This document shows positions 7,508-12,933 of a DNA stretch of 15,841 bases, piece by piece. This stretch comes from Pseudomonadota bacterium (GTDB taxonomy: Bacteria > Pseudomonadota > Gammaproteobacteria > Xanthomonadales > Xanthomonadaceae). The translations under genes and the position numbers were made by a program. How positions within the stretch are numbered: position 1 is the stretch's first letter; each line of letters starts with the position of its first letter. The DNA is taken from contig JAEWOJ010000055.1 in assembly GCA_023399815.1 (NCBI GenBank), positions 1 to 15,841 of the forward strand. Reading direction: 5' to 3'. A model generated the notes under the pieces. The model saw nothing but the letters and a program-made list of their open reading frames with translations, searched no databases and had not been told where the DNA came from.

Positions 7508-8281
7508 ATGAATCGTCTGCAGGACAAGATCGCCCTCGTTACCGGCGCCGGCAGTGGCTACGGCATGGGCGCGGTGATCGCGCGCGTGTTCGCCGGGGAG
7601 GGCGCCACCGTGGTGGCCACCGGCAACGCCCACAGCCGGGACAACCTGGAAAAGCTCGCCGCGGAGATCAACGACAAGGGCCAGCGCGCCTGGGCGGCGG
7701 TGCTGGACGTGACGAAGCAGGAGCAGTGGGCCGCGGTCGTGGCCGACACCATCGAGCGCTACGGCCGCATCGACATCCTGGTCAACAACGCCGGCACCCC
7801 CGGCCCGCGCGACGGCAGCTGGGACAAGGCCACCGCCGAGGATTTCCACCATGTGATGGACGTGAACCTCAACAGCCAGTTCTACGGCATCAAGGCGGTC
7901 ACCCCGCACATGGAGCGCCAGGGCAGCGGCGCCATCGTCAACATCTCCTCGGCCGCGGGCATCATCGTGTTCCCGGACGTGCCGCCGGGCTACAGCGCGT
8001 CCAAGGGCGCCAGCCGCCACCTGACCAAGGCCGCGGCGGTGGATTTCGCCCGCCGCGGCATCCGCGTCAACGGCATCTATCCCGGCCTGATCGAGACCCC
8101 GATGGCCACCCACTTCACCGGGAACCCCGAAATGCTGGAAAGCCTGCTCAAGGGCATTCCCATCGGCCGCGTCGGCACCTCGGAAGAAATCGCCAAGGCC
8201 GCGCTGTTCCTGGCCAGCGACGAGTCGTCCTACATCATCGGCGCCGAACTGCTGGTCGATGGCGGCTTGACCATCATCTGA
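7508..8281 (+). CDS. Classical short-chain dehydrogenase/reductase (SDR)
   Basis: This 257-residue protein has every classical SDR landmark. The cofactor motif TGAGSGYG starts at residue 12, followed by a conserved DVT, then NNAG and the NISSAAG strand with catalytic Ser148. YSASK supplies Tyr162 and Lys166, and the C-terminal PG..T-type loop is YPGLIETPM. The length is standard (about 250), and the usual LLVDGG end is present. Family knowledge: these enzymes oxidise or reduce an alcohol/ketone pair with NAD(H) or NADP(H) in the cytoplasm, usually as tetramers. Substrate unknown; 3-oxoacyl-ACP reductase (FabG)-type names would rest on fold only. The frame extends upstream, but 7508 follows AGGAG with 8-base spacing. 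The next SDR starts 18 bases after the stop, implying co-transcription. It belongs to a different subgroup from the two SDRs that follow. Confidence 0.92.
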   Translation: MNRLQDKIALVTGAGSGYGMGAVIARVFAGEGATVVATGNAHSRDNLEKLAAEINDKGQRAWAAVLDVTKQEQWAAVVADTIERYGRIDILVNNAGTPGPRDGSWDKATAEDFHHVMDVNLNSQFYGIKAVTPHMERQGSGAIVNISSAAGIIVFPDVPPGYSASKGASRHLTKAAAVDFARRGIRVNGIYPGLIETPMATHFTGNPEMLESLLKGIPIGRVGTSEEIAKAALFLASDESSYIIGAELLVDGGLTII

Positions 8282-8299
8282 GCCAAAGAGTCGAAAACC

Positions 8300-9169
8300 A
8301 TGAGCAACGACAAACAGAAAGTCTGGCTGATCACCGGCGCCTCGTCCGGCTTCGGCAAGGCGCTGGCCGAGGCGGTCATCGCCAACGGCGACATCGCCGT
8401 CATCACCGCGCGTCGCCTCGACCGCCTGCAGGCCATCGCGCACGGCCATGCAGACCGCGTGCTGCCGCTGGCGATGGACGTGACCGACGCCGCCGCGCGC
8501 GACCAGGCCGTGGCCGACAGCGTGGCGCGCTTCGGCCGCATCGACGTGCTGGCCAACGTCGCCGGGCGCGGCGTGGCCGGCGCCTGCGAGGAATTCAGCC
8601 TGGAGCAGCTGCGCGAGCAGATGGAGCTGAACTTCTTCGCCGCCGCCGAGATGACCCGCGCGGTGCTGCCGCAGATGCGCGGGCAGGGCGCGGGCAACAT
8701 CCTCACCGTCAGCAGCATCGCCGGGCTGGTGGCGATGAACGCCGCCGGGCCGTACTGCGCGGCCAAGTTCGCCATCGAAGGCTGGACCGAGTCGCTGGCA
8801 ATCGAGGCCAGGCCGCTGGGCATCCACGTCACCCTGGTCGAGCCGGGCGCGTTCCGCACCGAGTTCGCCGGCGACGCGAACATGCGTCCGGCGCGGCGCA
8901 TCGATGCCTACCGGCCGATGGTCGAGCCGTTCGAGAGCTACCTGGCGACCTCCGCCGGCAAACAGATGGGCGACCCGGCCAAGGCCGCCCGGCGCATGCT
9001 CGACGTGGTCGCCAGCGATGCGCCGCCGACGCGGCTGATGCTGGGCCGCGACGCGTTCTCGATCTGGGACGCCACCATCGCCCGGCGCATCGAGGAGTTG
9101 GACAGCTGGCGCGCGCGCGGCGAGGACACCGCGTTCGACGACGCGCATTTCGAGGAAATCCGGCTGTGA
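8300..9169 (+). CDS. SDR family oxidoreductase, tandem paralogue A
   Basis: The 289-residue product is an SDR of the longer, ketoreductase-like subgroup. It shows TGASSGFG near residue 12, then ARRLD after the second strand. The arginines there usually indicate NADP(H). NVAG replaces the commoner NNAG. VSSIAG carries Ser139, and YCAAK gives Tyr152 and Lys156; the PGAFRTEFAG loop follows. A C-terminal extension ending WRARGEDTAF is shared with the next SDR gene. The ribosome site is weak (AAAGAG), so translation may depend on the preceding SDR 18 bases upstream. A perfect 7-bp hairpin starts at the last base of the stop codon. Substrate unknown; it is clearly a paralogue of the gene starting at 9316. 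Confidence 0.92.
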   Translation: MSNDKQKVWLITGASSGFGKALAEAVIANGDIAVITARRLDRLQAIAHGHADRVLPLAMDVTDAAARDQAVADSVARFGRIDVLANVAGRGVAGACEEFSLEQLREQMELNFFAAAEMTRAVLPQMRGQGAGNILTVSSIAGLVAMNAAGPYCAAKFAIEGWTESLAIEARPLGIHVTLVEPGAFRTEFAGDANMRPARRIDAYRPMVEPFESYLATSAGKQMGDPAKAARRMLDVVASDAPPTRLMLGRDAFSIWDATIARRIEELDSWRARGEDTAFDDAHFEEIRL

Positions 9170-9189
9170 CGCCTGCATCCGCGCAGGCG
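9170..9189 (+). other. Hairpin immediately after the SDR stop codon
   Basis: Perfect 7-bp arms CGCCTGC (9170-9176) and GCAGGCG (9183-9189), loop ATCCGC, start one base after the stop codon. No T-run follows. It may act as a 3' boundary structure between the two paralogous SDR genes. Confidence 0.5.
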
Positions 9190-9270
9190 CGGCAGGTTCC
9201 GCCGGGTTCCGGCTTCAACGGCAGCGATGCCTCCGCCTGACCGCGGTGGGCACGCCCTGCATTCCGATCC

Positions 9271-9290
9271 GACCGGCTTGATCACCGGTC
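9271..9290. promoter_or_regulatory. Dyad upstream of the third SDR (possible operator)
   Basis: GACCGG (9271-9276) and CCGGTC (9285-9290) flank CTTGATCA, forming a 20-base interrupted palindrome that ends 25 bases before the ATG of the third SDR. Its place in a 146-base gap, the longest between SDR genes, suggests separate control of the third SDR. It could equally be an RNA hairpin in the leader. Confidence 0.35.
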
Positions 9291-9315
9291 CCACTCCCTC
9301 CTTCAAGGAAACGAC

Positions 9316-10176
9316 ATGAGCAAGACATGGTTCATCACCGGCGCCTCGTCCGGTTTCGGCAAGGCGCTGGCCGAGCAGGTGCTGGCCCGGGGCGACAACG
9401 CCGTGCTGGCCGCGCGCCGCCTGGAGCCGCTGCAGGCCATCGCCGCCGCATACGGCGAACGCGCGCTGCCGCTGCGGCTGGACGTGACCGACGCCACCGC
9501 GCGCGCCGCCGCACTGGCCGCTGCCAGCGACAGGTTCGGCCGCATCGACGTGCTGGCCAACATCGCCGGCGCCGGTGCCTACGGCGCGCTGGAGGAATTC
9601 ACCTCCGCGCAGATCCGCGCCAACCTGGAGCTGAACTTCTTCGCCGCCGCCGAGCTGTCGCGCGAGGTGTTGCCGCAGATGCGCGCGCGGCGGTCCGGGC
9701 ACATCCTCAACCTGACCAGCATCGCCGGCCTGGTGGCCTTCCCCGGCAGCGGCCTGTACAACGCGTCCAAGTTCGCGCTGGAAGGCTTCACCGAAGCGCT
9801 GCACCATGAGGTCAAGCCGTTCGGCATCGGCGTCACCTTGGTCGAGCCGGGCGCCTTCCGCACCGGCTTCGCCGGCCCGGCCGCCATGCGCGCCGCGGGC
9901 CGCATCGCCGACTACGCGGCGCTGGACGCGGGCATGGACGAATACTTCGCCAGCCAGGACGGCCAGCAGATGGGCGACCCGGCCAAGGGCATGCGGGTGG
10001 TCGTGGACATGGTGGAAAGCGGCGACGCGCCGGTGCGCCTGATGCTCGGCGAGGACGCCTACCAGCTGTGGGAAGGCGCGCTCGCTTCGCGCAACCGCGA
10101 TCTCGCCCGATGGCGCGCGCGCGGCGAGGACACCGCCATCCCGGGCGCCGCGAAGAACCCGGTCCAGGCGCTGTAG
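9316..10176 (+). CDS. SDR family oxidoreductase, tandem paralogue B
   Basis: This 286-residue SDR is visibly homologous to the preceding gene along its whole length. Shared blocks are ITGASSGFGKALAE, the ARRLE strand end (suggesting NADP(H)), LDVTDA, FGRIDVLAN, ELNFFAAAE, SIAGLVA, TLVEPGAFRT and the terminal RWRARGEDTA. The catalytic set is Ser135, Tyr148 and Lys152 (YNASK). Differences cluster in the substrate-loop region after PGAFRTGFAG and in the C-terminal tail, so the pair may have diverged in substrate. The start follows AAGGAA with 6-base spacing. A 146-base upstream gap containing two dyads separates it from copy A, so it may be a separate unit or the last gene of one operon. Downstream is a hairpin-rich, gene-free gap. 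Confidence 0.92.
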   Translation: MSKTWFITGASSGFGKALAEQVLARGDNAVLAARRLEPLQAIAAAYGERALPLRLDVTDATARAAALAAASDRFGRIDVLANIAGAGAYGALEEFTSAQIRANLELNFFAAAELSREVLPQMRARRSGHILNLTSIAGLVAFPGSGLYNASKFALEGFTEALHHEVKPFGIGVTLVEPGAFRTGFAGPAAMRAAGRIADYAALDAGMDEYFASQDGQQMGDPAKGMRVVVDMVESGDAPVRLMLGEDAYQLWEGALASRNRDLARWRARGEDTAIPGAAKNPVQAL

Positions 10177-10210
10177 GCCGGACGCGGGGCTTTGCTTCGG
10201 GAATTCGCAG

Positions 10211-10242
10211 GATCGGATGCAGGCCGACGGCCTGGTCCGATC
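10211..10242 (+). other. Two-tier hairpin downstream of the last SDR
   Basis: An outer 7-bp stem (GATCGGA at 10211-10217, TCCGATC at 10236-10242) encloses an inner 6-bp stem (CAGGCC at 10220-10225, GGCCTG at 10229-10234) with loop GAC and a small asymmetric internal loop. It starts 35 bases after the SDR stop. No T-run follows. Confidence 0.5.
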
Positions 10243-10327
10243 AAGCGGTGCCGGATGTTCATGGAAGAGGCGGGAGGCGGGAGGGGTGTCTTCAGTGCAG
10301 CCCCGCCGCTTGCTGGCCCATCGGGAA

Positions 10328-10357
10328 GGGGGAGGCCGGTTCCGACCGGCTTTCCCC
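10328..10357 (+). other. 13-bp hairpin with G-U wobbles favouring + strand RNA
   Basis: Arms 10328-10340 and 10345-10357 pair over 13 positions around loop TCCG. Two pairs are G-T on the + strand, which form G-U pairs in a + strand RNA but C-A mismatches in the opposite transcript. This supports a role in a rightward RNA, probably the 3' part of the last SDR transcript. Confidence 0.5.
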
Positions 10358-10417
10358 CTGCATCGGGAGAAGGGCATGCCGGCGTGCCCGGACCGGAACC
10401 TTCTTCGTCTTCTTGCC

Positions 10418-10447
10418 GCCGCCCCTCCCGTGCATGCGAGGGGCGGC
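10418..10447. other. 10-bp perfect inverted repeat
   Basis: GCCGCCCCTC (10418-10427) and GAGGGGCGGC (10438-10447) flank a 10-base loop that contains the palindrome TGCATG. There is no T-run on either side. It lies in the convergent gap and could serve either transcript. Confidence 0.45.
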
Positions 10448-10453
10448 CTGGTC

Positions 10454-10486
10454 GAAGGCTGGATGCCTTCCGTCTCGTGCGGAAGG
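10454..10486. other. Two overlapping, mutually exclusive hairpins
   Basis: GAAGGC (10454-10459) can pair with GCCTTC (10465-10470), while CCTTCCG (10466-10472) can pair with CGGAAGG (10480-10486). The shared middle arm means only one can form at a time. On the minus strand this lies just 5 bases beyond the lipoprotein stop codon, where it could shape that transcript's 3' end. Confidence 0.4.
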
Positions 10487-10491
10487 ACGGA

Positions 10492-10887
10492 TCAGCGCTT
10501 GGCGTCGTCGGCCTTCTGGCGGGCCTTCTCGGCCGCATCGTGCGCATGGTCGGCGACCTTCTGCGCGGCGTTGGCGGTCGCGGCGCTGGCATCGGCCGCC
10601 GCCTCCTTGGCCGCGACAGCGGCATCGTCGGCGGCCGCATTGGTCGCATCGGCCGCACGATCCAGCGCCTGCTCGGACTTGGCGGCCGCTTCGCGGGTAG
10701 CGTCGGCCGCGCGGTCGGCGGCATTGCGCGCCGCATCGGCCGCGGACTCGCCCGCATCGCGCGCCGCTTCGGCGGCATGATCGGCGGCCGCCGCCGCATC
10801 GCGCCTGGCCTGCTCGGCATTCGGGTCGTTGCAGGCGGCCAGGGCCAGCATCAGGCCGCCGGCCAGCAGCGGGACAAGGATCTTCAT
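10492..10887 (-). CDS. Small Ala-rich lipoprotein (A), Lpp/LEA-like helical repeat
   Basis: This 131-residue precursor has a lipoprotein signal peptide MKILVPLLAGGLMLALAAC with lipobox LAAC, so Cys19 would be lipidated and the mature protein is 113 residues. The residue after Cys is Asn, not Asp, which fits outer-membrane sorting. The mature part is very rich in Ala with regularly placed Asp, Glu, Arg and Lys (AADAARNAADRAADATREAA and similar) and should be one long amphipathic helix or coiled coil. It ends KADDAKR. I do not recognise a named family. It resembles murein lipoproteins (Lpp/OprI) and also group-3 LEA-like proteins in composition. The frame continues upstream to 10986, but 10887 follows AGGAGA and begins a clean signal peptide. 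A second Ala-rich lipoprotein lies upstream on the same strand. Function unknown. Confidence 0.85.
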   Translation of the reverse strand: MKILVPLLAGGLMLALAACNDPNAEQARRDAAAAADHAAEAARDAGESAADAARNAADRAADATREAAAKSEQALDRAADATNAAADDAAVAAKEAAADASAATANAAQKVADHAHDAAEKARQKADDAKR

Positions 10888-10924
10888 CGTGCACTCTCCT
10901 GGATTGGGGACGACGCGTGCAGCG

Positions 10925-10953
10925 TAGGCAGGAGCGGATTCAGATTGCGTCAA
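10925..10953 (-). promoter_or_regulatory. Possible promoter of lipoprotein A
   Basis: On the minus strand TTGACG (10948-10953) resembles a -35 box, 61 bases before the start codon. At 17-base spacing the -10 would be TGCCTA (10925-10930), a poor match. The strong terminator of the upstream gene lies just before it, so some promoter is needed here; the exact one is uncertain. Confidence 0.3.
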
Positions 10954-11051
10954 CGCCACCGGAGCGCGGCGGGGAATCGCAGACATGGGAAACCGCCGCG
11001 CGCGTCATGCCGCGGTGGTCCGGCGGAATGCGTGTCGCTGGAAAGCGGGCA

Positions 11052-11083
11052 CAAAAAAAGCCGCTGGCGAACCAGCGGCTTTC
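11052..11083 (-). terminator. Intrinsic terminator after lipoprotein B
   Basis: On the minus strand AAGCCGCTGG pairs with CCAGCGGCTT around a TTCG tetraloop (stem 11058-11081 on the + strand numbering), followed by a run of T (the A-run at 11053-11059 of the + strand). It lies 25 bases after the stop codon at 11108. UUCG loop, 10-bp stem and U-run make this a textbook terminator, and it separates the two lipoprotein genes. Confidence 0.95.
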
Positions 11084-11107
11084 AGACTTGCGTCGAAGAA
11101 GAAGTTA

Positions 11108-11449
11108 TTACTTCTTGGCTTCTTCGGCAGCGTCCTTGGCCTTGTCGGCCACGTCTTCAGCAGCCTTGGCAGCGTCGGCAGCGGCGCCGGCAGCGGCGTC
11201 GGTGGCAGCGCCGGCAGCGTCGGCAGCAGCGTCGCCAGCGGCGTCAGCAGCGGTGGCGGCGGTGTCGGCAGCAGCCTGGGCGGCTTCGGCGGTTTCGGCG
11301 CCGGCAGCAGCAGCCTGGTCGGCGGCGGCCTGGGCGTCGGCAGCGGCTTCGTTGGCCGAAGCAGCGGCGTCCTGGGCAGCTTCCTGCTTCGAGCAGGCGG
11401 CCAGAGCCAGGCCCAGGGTCATCGCGATCAGCAGCTTGTTGATGCTCAT
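11108..11449 (-). CDS. Small Ala-rich lipoprotein (B), Lpp/LEA-like helical repeat
   Basis: This 113-residue precursor has signal peptide MSINKLLIAMTLGLALAAC with lipobox LAAC (Cys19) and a 95-residue mature protein. Ser follows the Cys, consistent with outer-membrane sorting. Roughly 55% of mature residues are Ala, with Asp, Glu, Gln and Lys at near-regular intervals (DAAADAAGAATDAAAG), predicting a single helix. It ends EEAKK; a terminal Lys is what Lpp and OprI use for covalent attachment to peptidoglycan. It is not an obvious duplicate of lipoprotein A beyond composition, but the signal peptides have the same length and lipobox. The start follows GAGGA with 8-base spacing. It has a good upstream promoter and a strong terminator, so it is probably monocistronic and well expressed. 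Family and function not recognised. Confidence 0.87.
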   Translation of the reverse strand: MSINKLLIAMTLGLALAACSKQEAAQDAAASANEAAADAQAAADQAAAAGAETAEAAQAAADTAATAADAAGDAAADAAGAATDAAAGAAADAAKAAEDVADKAKDAAEEAKK

Positions 11450-11470
11450 TTGTGAATCCTCGTCGTGGAA

Positions 11471-11488
11471 ATTGGCTAACGCGCCAAT
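11471..11488. promoter_or_regulatory. Inverted repeat in the leader of lipoprotein B
   Basis: ATTGGC (11471-11476) and GCCAAT (11483-11488) flank TAACGC, about 22 bases upstream of the start codon. It lies within the predicted 5' untranslated region, so it could be a leader hairpin or an operator overlapping the transcription start. Confidence 0.35.
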
Positions 11489-11501
11489 GCGCGCCCTAGA
11501 C

Positions 11502-11529
11502 ATGATGACAAGCCCATTTCGACTGTCAA
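11502..11529 (-). promoter_or_regulatory. Promoter of lipoprotein B (perfect -35 box)
   Basis: On the minus strand a consensus TTGACA (11524-11529) is followed after 16 bases by CATCAT (11502-11507), a 4/6 match to the sigma-70 -10 box. Transcription would start near 11495, giving a leader of about 45 bases. This is the best promoter-like sequence in the window. Confidence 0.6.
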
Positions 11530-11559
11530 GCGGGTGCGCATTCATTTTTGTCGAAATGG
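11514..11559. promoter_or_regulatory. 10-bp inverted repeat flanking the -35 box (candidate operator)
   Basis: CCATTTCGAC (11514-11523) and its exact complement GTCGAAATGG (11550-11559) are separated by 26 bases. One arm fills the -35/-10 spacer of the lipoprotein B promoter and the other lies upstream of the -35 box; centres are 36 bp apart. A dimeric or looping regulator is a plausible reader. No T-run makes it a terminator for the thiolase gene. Confidence 0.45.
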
Positions 11560-11571
11560 TATTAAGCCCAA

Positions 11572-12747
11572 TCAAATCAATTCGATGGCGATGGCCGTGG
11601 CTTCGCCGCCGCCGATGCACAGGGACGCGATGCCACGCTTGAGGCCGCGCTTGCGCAAGGCGTTCACCAGCGTGACCACCAGGCGCGCGCCGGAAGCGCC
11701 GATCGGGTGGCCCAGCGCGCAGGCGCCGCCGTTGACGTTGAGCTTCTCGTGCGGGACGCCCAGTTCGCGGATCGGCGCCATTGCCACCACGGCGAAGGCT
11801 TCGTTGATCTCGAACAGGTCCACGTCGCCGATCTGCCAGCCGGCCTTGTCCAGCACCTGTTTGATCGCGCCGATCGGCGCGGTGGTGAACCATTCCGGTT
11901 CCTGCGAGAAGGTGGCGTGGGCGACGATGCGCGCCAGCGGCTGCACGCCGCGGCGCGCGGCTTCGTCGGCGCTCAGCAGCACCACCGCGGCGGCGCCGTC
12001 GGAGATGCTGGAGGAACTGGCGGCGGTGACGCTGCCGTCCTTCTTGAAAGCCGGCTTCAGCGTGGGGATCTTGGCGATGTCGGACTTGCCCGGCTGCTCG
12101 TCCTGGCTGAACTCGACCTCGCCCTTGCGGGTGGCGACCTTGACCGGAACGATCTCGCCGTCGAACGCGCCATCGGCCTGCGCGGCCTGCGCGCGCTTGA
12201 CCGACTCGATCGCGTAGGCGTCCTGCTCCTCGCGGGTGAAGCCGAACTTGGCCACGGTGCCCTCGGCGAACACGCCCATGGCCTGGCCGTCGTAGGGGTT
12301 GGTCAGGCCGTCCCAGGCCATGTGGTCCACCGCCTGGAAGTTGCCGTAGCGGTTGCCGGTGCGCGAGTTCGGGATCATGTGCGGCGCGTTGGACATGGAT
12401 TCCATGCCGCCGGCGACGACGACGCTGGCCGAGCCGGCCTTGATCAGGTCGTGGCCGAGCATGATGGCCTTCATGCCCGAGCCGCACACCTTGTTGAGCG
12501 TGGTGCAGCCGGCGCTGGCCGGCAGGCCGGCGGCCAGCGCGGCCTGGCGCGCCGGGGCCTGGCCCAGGTTGGCCGGCAGCACGCAGCCCATGATGACTTC
12601 GGAGACGTCGGCGGCGGGAATGCCGGACTGCTCCATGGCCGCGCGGATCGCCGTGGCGCCGAGGGTCGGGGTGGGGACGCCATTGAACTGGCCGAGGAAG
12701 GAGCCGATGGCGGTGCGCTTTGCGGCGGCGATGACGATGTCGGACAT
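11572..12747 (-). CDS. Acetyl-CoA C-acetyltransferase (thiolase II)
   Basis: This 391-residue thiolase has the full catalytic set at positions nearly identical to the Zoogloea biosynthetic thiolase. Cys88 in NKVCGSGMKA forms the acyl-enzyme, His347 lies in GHPIGASGAR, and Cys377 in CIGGGEA is the acid/base. NGGACALGHP and NEAFA are also present. It condenses two acetyl-CoA to acetoacetyl-CoA or runs the reverse reaction, in the cytoplasm. Names used for such genes include atoB and phaA. The start at 12747 gives the standard MSDIVIAAAKRT N-terminus; the frame continues far upstream only because of GC-rich codon use. It stands alone: no hydroxyacyl-CoA dehydrogenase, PHB synthase or CoA-transferase is in the window. 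It is divergent from the autotransporter gene (186-base gap). No intrinsic terminator was seen after it, so read-through into lipoprotein B, 122 bases on, is possible. Confidence 0.96.
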   Translation of the reverse strand: MSDIVIAAAKRTAIGSFLGQFNGVPTPTLGATAIRAAMEQSGIPAADVSEVIMGCVLPANLGQAPARQAALAAGLPASAGCTTLNKVCGSGMKAIMLGHDLIKAGSASVVVAGGMESMSNAPHMIPNSRTGNRYGNFQAVDHMAWDGLTNPYDGQAMGVFAEGTVAKFGFTREEQDAYAIESVKRAQAAQADGAFDGEIVPVKVATRKGEVEFSQDEQPGKSDIAKIPTLKPAFKKDGSVTAASSSSISDGAAAVVLLSADEAARRGVQPLARIVAHATFSQEPEWFTTAPIGAIKQVLDKAGWQIGDVDLFEINEAFAVVAMAPIRELGVPHEKLNVNGGACALGHPIGASGARLVVTLVNALRKRGLKRGIASLCIGGGEATAIAIELI

Positions 12748-12774
12748 GTGCGGTCTCGGTTGTATCTTGCTGCG

Positions 12775-12803
12775 ATTATCGAAAGCCGCCGGCGGGGTGC
12801 CCA
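12775..12803 (-). promoter_or_regulatory. Possible promoter of the thiolase gene
   Basis: On the minus strand GATAAT (12775-12780) matches the -10 box at 5 of 6 positions, with TGGGCA (12798-12803, 4 of 6) 17 bases upstream. The predicted leader is about 20 bases. The -10 sits in the palindrome CGATTATCG. Confidence 0.45.
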
Positions 12804-12825
12804 TTGGACCAACGGCACATCCCGG

Positions 12826-12854
12826 CAGACAGCGGTTTGTCGTTGCAGTATAGA
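12826..12854 (+). promoter_or_regulatory. Possible promoter of the autotransporter gene
   Basis: TATAGA (12849-12854) resembles a -10 box and CAGACA (12826-12831) a -35 box with 17-base spacing, about 80 bases before the start codon. Both are only 4/6 matches. Confidence 0.35.
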
Positions 12855-12933
12855 AGGTGAGCCACTGCATGGCCGGCCGGTGGCGGCACCTGTCATGGAT
12901 ACCGGCGTCCGGCGCGTCAGGGGGATGAGGGAA

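Larger units (their letters stand above)
10177..10491. other. Gene-free, hairpin-dense intergenic region
   Basis: No convincing gene lies here; open frames are shadows without ribosome sites or family features. The region lies between two convergent genes and holds several strong dyads, listed separately. It also has an 18-base imperfect palindrome at 10372-10389 (GGGCATGCCGGCGTGCCC) and a G-rich stretch at 10269-10286 with repeated GGCGGGA units that could form a two-layer G-quadruplex. No T-runs suitable for intrinsic termination on either strand were found. It may be a convergent 3' end region or host an unrecognised structured RNA. Confidence 0.5.

Noticed and set aside
11120..11400. Repetitive GCAGC/GGCGTCGGCAGC DNA suggesting a tandem repeat or CRISPR-like array
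   Set aside because: The repetition follows codon usage for Ala-rich protein sequence. There are no regular repeat-spacer units.
10192..11442. A 416-residue + strand frame rich in Arg, Gln and Gly across the lipoprotein genes
   Set aside because: It is the complement of Ala-rich GCN codon runs in the two minus-strand lipoproteins and crosses a strong terminator. The lipoprotein frames have signal peptides and ribosome sites, this one has neither.
11514..11559. The 10-bp inverted repeat as the thiolase terminator
   Set aside because: The 26-base loop is long and no T-run follows on the minus strand; its placement around the -35 box favours an operator.
12895..12933. Earlier autotransporter start at 12895
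   Set aside because: No ribosome site precedes it and it would put 13 extra, mostly charged residues before the signal peptide. Starts at 12934 or 12925 are better.
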